Source: Candidatus Zixiibacteriota bacterium
GTDB lineage: Bacteria; Zixibacteria; MSB-5A5; UM-FILTER-46-8
Assembly (NCBI GenBank): GCA_014730175.1
Contig: WJIR01000054.1
Coordinates: forward strand, 1-33,683
Direction: 5' to 3'
Length of the DNA stretch: 33,683 nucleotides
Of the stretch, positions 19,501-26,098 are shown piece by piece; position 1 is the first letter of the stretch, and the number at the start of each line of letters is the position of its first letter. A program made the position numbers and the translations under genes. The notes beneath the pieces are model-generated. The model was not told the origin of the DNA. It did no database searches and worked only from the letters and a program-made list of their open reading frames with translations.

Positions 19501-19621
19501 CACGGGTCACCGAATCCAGCCACTGATACCCCACCCGCAAAGTGGGGGCGATAAGGTGCTTGGTTGAGAGATTAAAATCCTTGATGAGATTTGATAACGT
19601 TCGTATATACCGGTTAACCAT
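16508..19621 (-). CDS. addB: AddB-like nuclease subunit, Fe-S cysteines apparently lost
   Basis: A 1037-residue partner of AddA. The N-terminal ~700 residues are an inactivated helicase-like region with no Walker A; recognisable parts include FIIGLDDARFPG (531-542) and LLDDERE (550-556). The C-terminal nuclease starts at SASRLETLGRCP (715-726) and contains GELLH (His761), RIDRID (Asp878), VWDYKTG (Asp895, Lys897) and Gln917, so it looks catalytically intact. Classical AddB coordinates a 4Fe-4S cluster with one Cys before the nuclease and a C-x2-C-x5-C group at the end. Here Cys725 is present, but the tail has only scattered Cys973, Cys980 and Cys1008, with DDVKFSDYIFTV where the Cys group is expected. 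The protein ends in an acidic EEEDE that also encodes the addA ribosome site. The ATG has only a weak ribosome site and lies 24 bases after the upstream gene. Confidence 0.87.
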   Translation of the reverse strand: MVNRYIRTLSNLIKDFNLSTKHLIAPTLRVGYQWLDSVTRAGQPVLNVHVDTLKKSALDIALPEIQRRGFKYLSGIQAEILVNGIFAGLQREGKGYLTNLDISQGLVERMVGSINDLRLAGISSESLNTSGFEVDIKANEIKRLLALYEAELERRKLVDYADILRISAERLRGNPGGDVLYLIPEDMEHDLKGLEREYWESIPDDQRVILEVDKPDELPSGKASDASLLRFISDPKSAPLPSEDGTARIFRAVGEVNEVKEVLRFCHEQNIPFDDVEIIHTNRETYVPLIYEIMSGLKTEDKDETHVTFAEGIPIRYSRPGRAVIAWLNWIEEGYPQATLVRMIQDGLLMIEADSPEKVNYTEFANILRTVPIGAGKERYLAKIDEEITAYRKRIEYRYKTEEQDDETDDIEEYARKIDKLGFIRRLVEQLLSCCMDKNYNRKFLAGIRDFLGSNVRSIDRMDQYAREYIEDTIKELMDNLEDDTIEGLNILEWLIDILYYQGVEGKGPRPGCLYVAPLHIGGHSGRKHTFIIGLDDARFPGSGGQDPILLDDEREGLSDNLTTSRTRVEKRLDDFAFLLSRLRGHVTLGYSCRNLIDDREMFPSPVLISAFRVLSGNAEGDYEQFINWVSDPVSFAPGSPSRCIDSTEWWIWKLSGDKSYSNAQAILHEQFPHLKRGAIAMEARGSDRFNEYDGYVPEAGADHDPTRPDAPVLSASRLETLGRCPMEYFFRYVLGIELPEEFEIDPSVWLDALQKGELLHSVFKTFMYQLRSQDSLPVFKRDLKLLHDILDREIEKWREIQPPPNIDVYNQQVKELRTAAMIFLYEEEDYCKDYIPLYFEASLGLKPEEEGTPLDVDEPVEIMLPSRKVIRARGRIDRIDEVKGSDSKQLIVWDYKTGSARSYDLLDPFMNGRRIQNVLYLEMLKSRLRQLKSPARIKKFGYYFVSQREHGERIEWDADQLEQGKEALQHLCDLMASGCFPFTDNPDDVKFSDYIFTVNSVADLASCAADKLQNPDNAVLNPFTTLRDYPTEEEDE

Positions 19622-19645
19622 ATTACTTATCTGTTTATTGACTAC

Positions 19646-20245
19646 TCACCTTACACTTATTTCCCCAATCCCCTCCCCGGTCTCACCAAACTTCACCCAC
19701 TTTTTCGTGAATTTGATTGATGGTTTGTAGTAAGTCGTAGTTATGGTATTATCCGGCTCTATCCAGATGGTTTTAAATGACGGATAATTAATGCAGCATC
19801 TCAGTTTGTTTTTAACTGAGATTTCTCGAACCAGCTCCACTGCTTCTTCTTCGGTTATTTTCCGTCCGAAATCTTTCGTTTGATAGATTGCCGCCATATA
19901 TCTGATAATGAATGTTTTCGGATACAGCTCCAATTCCAGAGCCTCCTCAAAACTCTCCTGGTCAAGTTCGATCGTAAATCGGAGTATTTTATAATCCACT
20001 TCGAGCGCTTCCAGATATCCCCTGGGTACATCTCTGGCGAGCTTGTGCCATAACTCCCGATGTTTCCTGAACTTATTGAGATCGGCATAGCCGGACTCTT
20101 TCATTATTTCGATTTCATCGAGATTAGAAGCCGCTCGTTTTTGATTCAGATAAATCTTCGTACTACGGCAAAACTCGTAATCATCAATATGGTTTATTTT
20201 GGGATTGTTGAAATTGAATGGTAGCCTGTTCGAAATTCTATTCAT
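19646..20245 (-). CDS. Unrecognised 199-residue protein leading the addBA operon
   Basis: I do not recognise a family. The protein has no signal peptide or membrane segment and is rich in charged residues, so it is probably cytoplasmic. The middle part (~70-130) looks helical (LWHKLARDVPRGYLEALEVD, FEEALELELYPKTFIIRYM). The C-terminal third is beta-like with many aromatic and basic residues (TTTYYKPSIKFTKKWVKFG). Two adjacent Cys (LRCCINY) occur near residue 150. A GGAGC ribosome site lies about 7 bases before the ATG. Its stop is 24 bases before addB on the same strand, and the upstream neighbour is divergent, so it is most likely the first gene of a three-gene operon with addB and addA. A role linked to AddAB or DNA repair is inference from context alone. 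Confidence 0.7.
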   Translation of the reverse strand: MNRISNRLPFNFNNPKINHIDDYEFCRSTKIYLNQKRAASNLDEIEIMKESGYADLNKFRKHRELWHKLARDVPRGYLEALEVDYKILRFTIELDQESFEEALELELYPKTFIIRYMAAIYQTKDFGRKITEEEAVELVREISVKNKLRCCINYPSFKTIWIEPDNTITTTYYKPSIKFTKKWVKFGETGEGIGEISVR

Positions 20246-20294
20246 GGTAGCTCCGCTGATTCACAATTATGCAATTTTCTATTAATAAATAAAA

Positions 20295-20318
20295 TTTCCT
20301 GTGTTTTGCCACAGAAAA
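20295..20318. promoter_or_regulatory. Imperfect dyad in the divergent promoter region
   Basis: CTGTG (20299-20303), a 6-base TTTTGC centre and CACAG (20310-20314), with flanking TTT and AAA past one mismatched pair, form an inverted repeat in the gap between the addBA operon (-) and the metal-efflux operon (+). It could be an operator for either direction. No metal-regulator gene is nearby and no consensus is matched. Confidence 0.3.
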
Positions 20319-20425
20319 ATACTATGATTCTGCATTTTCCCCATCTAAAGTACCAATCACAAAAACCCCTAATTCATCAAATTTTATCGGAACTAACCGG
20401 ATTACTAAAGCGTTTAAAATCAACT

Positions 20426-20725
20426 ATGAGGATTTTCAGCCGAAGAATACCATTCGTTATTATCATATCCATAGCTGTCTTGACGACCTTTTCAATAGTT
20501 TCCGCAGCCGAGTTTCTTGAAAGCCACTGCGAAAACGATTGTGATTGCGAATGCTCGGATCTGTGCATGTGCCTTAACTGCGCTCACAATATAATAGCGA
20601 TAACCGAATTCTATCCAAACTTTCATTCAGCCCATATTAACTTCACCTGGTTAATCGACGGGTATCCAACCGGTTACTACAGCGAATGGGTAAGCGCTAT
20701 CGACCGACCTCCCGAAATCTCCTGA
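20426..20725 (+). CDS. Small secreted Cys-rich protein at the head of the metal-efflux operon
   Basis: The frame is open from 20306, but I start at the ATG at 20426 because a signal peptide follows directly (RRIPFVIIISIAVLTTFSIVSAA); this gives 99 residues. No clear ribosome site is visible. The mature N-terminus packs seven Cys into 18 residues (C35 to C52: CENDCDCECSDLCMCLNC), followed by an aromatic segment and an end with DRPPEIS. The layout (signal peptide, dense Cys cluster, short tail ending near a PP motif, position directly before an RND metal pump) resembles small proteins of the DUF6660 type that precede Czc/Cus operons in Bacteroidota; that match is from memory and is moderate. 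A periplasmic metal-binding or metal-sensing role is inferred. The next gene starts 106 bases downstream. Confidence 0.6.
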   Translation: MRIFSRRIPFVIIISIAVLTTFSIVSAAEFLESHCENDCDCECSDLCMCLNCAHNIIAITEFYPNFHSAHINFTWLIDGYPTGYYSEWVSAIDRPPEIS

Positions 20726-20830
20726 TTACATTCCTGTTAGCAAGTATAGACTAAGCTCGGAAGAGCTGCTTCTAAACTTTAAATCAGCACACGTTATGGT
20801 GTTTTCATCATTTCTGAAAGGAGATGTAGT

Positions 20831-22372
20831 ATGAGATTTTCATCCAAAATCCTGTTCGCAATAATATCTGTAACCTTGATAGCAATAGTTTCCGCATATT
20901 TTTTGGGGGATTACGGTTCGGATGATGTCGAAACCGTTGATGCCTCTCATACTGAGGATATCGATCCTCACGCAGGCCATAATCATCCGCCCGGAGAGCA
21001 TCCGGAGGATGCTGAAACCCATGATGATGAAGCGATAGATTGGTGTGCCGAACATTCTGTCCCGGAATCGGAATGTACCTTATGCCACCCGGAATTGGTG
21101 GCGCATTTCAAGGAGACCGGCGATTGGTGCGCGGGGCACGGTATACCGGAATCGCATTGCCGTCTTTGCAATCCCGGAATCGAATTCCCTCAGGAGAAAC
21201 TACTCAGGGAAGCGACGGTAGTATCGATGGATGATGAGATCAAGGTCTCCCTCTTCTATCGCCCCAATTCGGACGTATGCGCTACCGATGGCGCACTGAT
21301 ACAGTTCGCATCAGCAAATACCGCCAGTAAAACCGGGCTTACTACCCAGCTGGTATATGTCTCCCAGGAGGAAACTAATATCGAAGCTCCGGCTGAAGTC
21401 GTATTCAATGAAACCAGGTCAAACGTGATTACATCTTCGGTCAAAGCATTGGTATCGCGATGGGTGGTTTCACCGGGGGACGAAATCAACAAGGGTGATA
21501 TATTAGCCATACTGGAATCTCCGGAGATAGCCGAACTGCAAGCGGGATTGCTGAAGTCATACGCTGCATATCAAGTCGAGCAAAAAGAGTTTGAACGGCA
21601 CAGGGAACTTAAAAACAGGAATCTGATCAGTGATCAGGATTTTGAAAGAGAACAGGCGCTCGCTGAACAAGCGCTAACCGATTTCAACAGCCACAAGGGA
21701 TTATTGATATCTGCAGGGATGAGTGAAGGAGATATCGAATTAATCATCGAGAACAAATCGGTTTCCAACCGGTTCCCGTTGCGAGCTCAAGCAGGTGGGG
21801 TGATGGTTCAGCGAATAGCTCAACTTGGTGAGTTGATGGAAGCCGGTAAGGCATTCGCAATGATCGCGGATCCGCGGCAGATGTGGATTGAGGCGCGCCT
21901 CACAGAGCAGCAGATACGTCGGGTAAAGGTCGGTCAGGCTCTGACATTCACTTCCGACGGATTCGGACTAAATCAGGTGGGCGCAAAAATTATCTGGGTA
22001 TCAAAATATATCGATCCGCATACTCGCACCGGAATCGTGCGCGCCGAGGTGGTCCATCCAGACGCTGGATTACATGCAGGAGAATTCGGTGTCGCCAGAA
22101 TTTCGCATCACGAAGGGAAGCGAGTTGTACTTGTTCCCAAGGATGCGGTGCAATGGGAAGGATGCTGTAATGTGGTATTCGTCAAGGAATCGGATTCACG
22201 ATATCGCCCTTACAAGGTTAATTTGGTTTCAAGCAGCGGGGATTATTACCAGGTCTCCGAAGGCGTAAACCCGGGCGACGAAGTGGTTGTCGATGGGTCA
22301 TTTCTCCTGAAAACCGAATTGAAGAAATCCAGCCTGGGCGCCGGATGCTGCGGTCTTGATCCGGTCGGTTAG
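20831..22372 (+). CDS. RND heavy-metal efflux periplasmic adaptor, CusB/CzcB-like
   Basis: A 513-residue membrane-fusion (HlyD-type) protein that bridges the inner-membrane pump and an outer-membrane channel. AAAGGAGATG precedes the ATG, and an N-terminal hydrophobic segment (7-25) anchors or exports it. Residues 40-68 are His/Asp/Glu-rich (HAGHNHPPGEH). Two copies of a W-C-x2-H-x-(V/I)-P-E-S-x-C-x2-C motif follow (Cys72/His75/Cys82/Cys85 and Cys100/His103/Cys110/Cys113), exactly 28 residues apart and probably binding metal. The barrel-sandwich and coiled-coil hairpin lie around 175-310 (IEAPAEVVFNETR, SPGDEINKGDILAILESPEI, ELQAGLLKSYAAYQVEQKEF), then beta-barrel and membrane-proximal parts. 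The end, GAGCCGLD, adds a vicinal Cys pair. The metal (Cu, Ag, Zn, Co or Cd) cannot be decided. The pump gene follows after 8 bases. Confidence 0.88.
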   Translation: MRFSSKILFAIISVTLIAIVSAYFLGDYGSDDVETVDASHTEDIDPHAGHNHPPGEHPEDAETHDDEAIDWCAEHSVPESECTLCHPELVAHFKETGDWCAGHGIPESHCRLCNPGIEFPQEKLLREATVVSMDDEIKVSLFYRPNSDVCATDGALIQFASANTASKTGLTTQLVYVSQEETNIEAPAEVVFNETRSNVITSSVKALVSRWVVSPGDEINKGDILAILESPEIAELQAGLLKSYAAYQVEQKEFERHRELKNRNLISDQDFEREQALAEQALTDFNSHKGLLISAGMSEGDIELIIENKSVSNRFPLRAQAGGVMVQRIAQLGELMEAGKAFAMIADPRQMWIEARLTEQQIRRVKVGQALTFTSDGFGLNQVGAKIIWVSKYIDPHTRTGIVRAEVVHPDAGLHAGEFGVARISHHEGKRVVLVPKDAVQWEGCCNVVFVKESDSRYRPYKVNLVSSSGDYYQVSEGVNPGDEVVVDGSFLLKTELKKSSLGAGCCGLDPVG

Positions 22373-22380
22373 GGTGACGT

Positions 22381-25300
22381 ATGCTAAGGCATTTAGTTGA
22401 AGCGATACTCAGATATCGCTACGCGGTCCTGGTACTCACCTCGATTCTGGTAGTTTTTGGGCTTGTTGCATTATGGAATCTGCCGTTCGATGCATTCCCC
22501 GACACCACTCCCGTAATGGTGCAGGTGAACGTCTCCGCGCCGGGATGGTCGCCGGAGGATATCGAGATACTGGTAACATATCCCATCGAACAAGCTCTCA
22601 CCGGGCTTGCCGGATTGGATGAAGTTCGATCCGTAACGAAATACGGGCTTTCTCAAATAACGACCATTTTTGACGACGAGATCGATCTTTACCTCGCTCG
22701 CCAACAGGTCAGCGAAAGATTGGTATCGGTGGAGTTGCCGGACGGGGTAGGCGCTCCCAAGCTGAGCCCGGTATCAACAGGATTGGGCGAGATATTCCAC
22801 TATGTAGCCATCAATAAATCGGAGGATGAAACCAAAGCGCGCACGGTTCAGGATTGGATAGTTAAACCGCAACTGCTTGCCGTTCCCGGTGTCGCTGAGG
22901 TAAACAGTTGGGGAGGTTTCGTTAAACAGTATCAGATACTGTTCAGTCCCGCGAAAATCGCGCAATACGGATTAACTCTCCATGAGGTCGTTTCGTCAGT
23001 GGAAGCCGAGCTGGGGAATGTGCCCGGTGGACAGATTAACAGGGGCGGTGAGATGACGCTGGTGAGGGGTATCGGCGTTGTCGAAACGATCGAGGAGATC
23101 AAAGAAATTGTCATAGCTTCGGTGGAAGGCATTCCGATCTCGGTAAAAGATATCGCGGAAGTGGCAATCGGGCATGAGATCCGGCGCGGCGCAACCACGT
23201 ACAACGGGACAGGCGAGGCTGTGTTGGGATTGGGTTTTATGATCACCGGCGAGAATCCGGCTTCGGTTACACGCGAACTTTCAGAGAGATTGGAGGAAGC
23301 GCGTCAGGGAATACCGGAGGACATAGAATTAAAGCCGGTTTATGAGCGAACAGAACTGGTCGATAAAGTGCTCTCAACCGTTGAGCATAACCTGTTTTAC
23401 GGCGCGGCGCTGGTAATTGCGATACTATTCCTTTTCCTGGGAAACCTTCGCGCCGGTTTGATTGTGGCGTCGGCTATTCCACTATCGATGCTGTTTGCGT
23501 TTGACATGATGTCCAGGGCAGGAATCGTCGGCAGCCTGATGAGTCTGGGCGCTGTCGACTTCGGCCTGGCAGTCGACAACGCCGTTATCCAGGTCGAGAA
23601 TTCGGTACGCCGTCTTACTCATTCCGGACCGTCTGCAAATCGATTGCAGGTGATACGTGATGCAATCTGGGAAGTGCGGAAACCAACACTTTTTGGCGAG
23701 TTGATAATTATCATTGTATATCTTCCCATACTGACTTTGCAGGGAGTGGAAGGCAAACTGTTCCGCCCTATGGCTCTAACGGTCGTTTTTGTTTTAACCG
23801 GATCCTTGCTTCTATCTTTCAGCGTCATACCGGCACTGATCGGGACATTTCTTAAGCGAAACGTGACCGAACGCGAACCCGGATTCGTAAACTGGCTCCG
23901 GAAGGCTTATAAACCGGTGCTTGCGTTGGCTATAAAATACAGCCGGATCGTGATAATAGTAACGCTGCTGATGATAGTCGGCGGAATCGGTCTGTTTCGC
24001 CAACTCGGCTCGGAATTCGTCCCTCGTCTCAGCGAGGGCACCATAGTAATCAATTTAGTACGACTGGCGGGTATCTCTCTCGAGCAGTCGGTTGAATATA
24101 ACACACGGATTGAGAAAAACTTATTGGAGAAATTCCCGGATGAAATCGATTTGATCTGGACAAGAACGGGCACCGCCGAATTGTCCACAGACCCGATGGG
24201 ATTGGAGCTCTCCGATATGTTCATTTCACTCAAGCCTCGCGATCAATGGGTGCGAGCCAGTACTCAGCAGGAATTGGTTGATGCTATCGACGAAGAGCTT
24301 TCCGATATGCCGGGGCAGAACCGCATATTCACCCAACCGATCGAGATGAGGATCAATGAGATGTTATCCGGTATCCGGTCCGATATCGGGATAAAGTTAT
24401 TTGGCGATGATCTCGATACACTTGAGCGGAAAGCGGATGAAATAGCTGCCCTGGTCGAGCAAATACCCGGCAGCGCCGATGTGACAGTTGAGCAGTTGAC
24501 TGGACAGCCGCAGATGAAACTCGCCGTGGATAGACATAGACTATCCAGATTCGGCTTGACATCGCGCGATGTATTGACCGGAATCGAGAGCATAGGCGGG
24601 ATAACGGTTGGTGATGTCTTCGAAGGACAGCGGCGATTCGAACTCGCCGTGAGGGTAGATACCACCCGGTTGTCCGGAGTCGAGGATATCAACCGGATAC
24701 TTCTCCGATCTTCAACCGGTGCGCTGGTGAGTTTGGATCGGGTTACCGAAATCATGCTTGATGATGGACCTGCATCGATAACACGCGAATGGAGCAAACG
24801 ACGCGTAGTAATACAGTGTAATGTCCGGGATAGAGATATGGGATCGTTTGTGGATGAATTAAGGGGAGAACTGGATGAACAGATCACGCTGCCTGCAGGA
24901 TATTTTATTCGCCTTGGCGGTCAGTTCGAAAATCTGGAACGAGCGCGAACGCGATTAGCCATAGTGGTTCCGATAGCTTTGTTTTTAATTTTCGGATTGC
25001 TTTACTGGACATACCGGTCTGCTCGCGATGCTATCCTGATATTCTCAGGCGTGCCGTTAGCTACCCTTGGGGGAGTAATAACACTTACTCTTAGGGGGAT
25101 GCCGTTTTCTATCTCTGCGGGAGTAGGATTTATCGCCCTATCCGGAATAGCCGTTCTAAATGGATTGGTATTGGTTTCTACTATCAAACGATTGCGTTCG
25201 GAGGGATATGAGATCACCGCCGCAATCGAAGAAAGCGCTATAACGCGTTTGCGCCCGGTGCTGATGACCGCGTTGGTTGCGGCATTCGGCTTTGTGCCGA

Positions 25301-25449
25301 TGGCGATTTCCACCGGAGTTGGCGCCGAAGTCCAGCGTCCTTTGGCTACGGTCGTAGTCGGCGGGATAATGACATCGACCTTATTAACCCTGATAGTACT
25401 TCCGGCTTTATACAACGTATTCGGTAAGCGAACCGAATCGGAGTTATAA
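22381..25449 (+). CDS. Heavy-metal RND efflux pump, CzcA/CusA family
   Basis: A 1022-residue inner-membrane proton/metal antiporter of the HME-RND family, near the usual 1020-1050. It has one N-terminal membrane helix, a periplasmic loop, a helix bundle (~340-500), a second periplasmic loop (~525-860) and the final helices. The proton-relay motif VDFGLAVDNAVIQVEN (392-407) keeps Asp393, Asp399 and Glu406, matching the essential Asp/Asp/Glu of CzcA. TQPIEMRINEMLSGIRSDIG in the second loop is closer to CzcA-type (Zn/Co/Cd) than to the Met-based CusA copper path, but this is only suggestive. A GGGTGA ribosome site lies in the 8-base gap after the adaptor gene. No outer-membrane TolC/CzcC-type gene occurs in the window. 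The arrangement Cys-rich protein, adaptor, pump indicates one operon. Confidence 0.9.
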   Translation: MLRHLVEAILRYRYAVLVLTSILVVFGLVALWNLPFDAFPDTTPVMVQVNVSAPGWSPEDIEILVTYPIEQALTGLAGLDEVRSVTKYGLSQITTIFDDEIDLYLARQQVSERLVSVELPDGVGAPKLSPVSTGLGEIFHYVAINKSEDETKARTVQDWIVKPQLLAVPGVAEVNSWGGFVKQYQILFSPAKIAQYGLTLHEVVSSVEAELGNVPGGQINRGGEMTLVRGIGVVETIEEIKEIVIASVEGIPISVKDIAEVAIGHEIRRGATTYNGTGEAVLGLGFMITGENPASVTRELSERLEEARQGIPEDIELKPVYERTELVDKVLSTVEHNLFYGAALVIAILFLFLGNLRAGLIVASAIPLSMLFAFDMMSRAGIVGSLMSLGAVDFGLAVDNAVIQVENSVRRLTHSGPSANRLQVIRDAIWEVRKPTLFGELIIIIVYLPILTLQGVEGKLFRPMALTVVFVLTGSLLLSFSVIPALIGTFLKRNVTEREPGFVNWLRKAYKPVLALAIKYSRIVIIVTLLMIVGGIGLFRQLGSEFVPRLSEGTIVINLVRLAGISLEQSVEYNTRIEKNLLEKFPDEIDLIWTRTGTAELSTDPMGLELSDMFISLKPRDQWVRASTQQELVDAIDEELSDMPGQNRIFTQPIEMRINEMLSGIRSDIGIKLFGDDLDTLERKADEIAALVEQIPGSADVTVEQLTGQPQMKLAVDRHRLSRFGLTSRDVLTGIESIGGITVGDVFEGQRRFELAVRVDTTRLSGVEDINRILLRSSTGALVSLDRVTEIMLDDGPASITREWSKRRVVIQCNVRDRDMGSFVDELRGELDEQITLPAGYFIRLGGQFENLERARTRLAIVVPIALFLIFGLLYWTYRSARDAILIFSGVPLATLGGVITLTLRGMPFSISAGVGFIALSGIAVLNGLVLVSTIKRLRSEGYEITAAIEESAITRLRPVLMTALVAAFGFVPMAISTGVGAEVQRPLATVVVGGIMTSTLLTLIVLPALYNVFGKRTESEL

Positions 25450-25588
25450 TAGGGTATCGTCTGATTTAAGTGTTATCACTTGGTAATTCTTTATATGTAT
25501 ATAAATAAAGCGAGGATACGTTGCGAACTAAGTGCGATAATGATATGTTTAACGCAATGACGGATGAAATGAAGTTAGTACATGAATT

Positions 25589-26014
25589 ATGATTAACATT
25601 GCCAAGAATATTACAATACCCGAGAGTGAAATTAATTTCAGGTTCGGCGCCAGCAGCGGTCCCGGGGGGCAGAATGTGAATAAAGTAAGTACTCGGGCGA
25701 CGCTTCTATTCGATATCGCCAATTCTCCCAGCTTGACTGATAAGCAGAAAGAGCGGATTTCAATTGAGCTAAAAACCCGTATTAATAAGAAAGGTGTCCT
25801 GCGGGTGGTCTCGCAGAAGTACCGCAGCCAGGCAGCAAACCGTGAAGCTGCGATCGAGAAATTCCGGGAGCTTTTGCAGAATGCACTGCAAGAAAAACCC
25901 CGGCGCAAGTCAACTAAAATCCCCAAGCGCGCTCATGAGAAACGCCTTGCCGAGAAAAAGCGCCGCAGCAGATTAAAGCGGGAACGCTCCGGAGTTGGAA
26001 TCGATAAGTGTTAA
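25589..26014 (+). CDS. arfB: Peptidyl-tRNA hydrolase ArfB (class I release-factor-like ribosome rescue)
   Basis: A 141-residue protein with the release-factor catalytic loop SSGPGGQNVNKVST, in which Gly26-Gly27-Gln28 hydrolyses the peptidyl-tRNA ester. The C-terminus is a long, very basic tail (KPRRKSTKIPKRAHEKRL, EKKRRSRLKRER), as in ArfB/YaeJ, which inserts into the empty mRNA channel of stalled ribosomes. It is short (about 140 residues, no codon-recognition domains), which separates it from RF1/RF2. It releases non-stop ribosomes in the cytoplasm. It lies 139 bases after the metal pump and is probably transcribed separately. No good ribosome site is seen before the ATG. Its 3' end faces the convergent cytochrome operon. 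Confidence 0.92.
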   Translation: MINIAKNITIPESEINFRFGASSGPGGQNVNKVSTRATLLFDIANSPSLTDKQKERISIELKTRINKKGVLRVVSQKYRSQAANREAAIEKFRELLQNALQEKPRRKSTKIPKRAHEKRLAEKKRRSRLKRERSGVGIDKC

Positions 26015-26098
26015 TCATTTACAAAAGATTATACTAATGAAGGGCCAGCGGTATAATCAATCGGCCGGTTGTCCAATCCATTGCTTACTCTTTTAAGG

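Noticed and set aside
20306-20425. Upstream extension of the Cys-rich protein to 139 residues
   Set aside because: The extra 40 residues would bury the signal peptide, and their first part overlaps the dyad. The ATG at 20426 directly before RIFSRRIPFVIII fits export.
24264-24887. 207-residue minus-strand frame inside the RND pump gene
   Set aside because: Ser/Ile/Arg-rich antisense shadow of a strongly conserved pump gene with no sensible protein features.
26058-26071. CAATCGGCCGGTTG near-palindrome as terminator of the convergent arfB and cytochrome genes
   Set aside because: The loop would be absent or tiny and no T-run follows, so I do not call a terminator.
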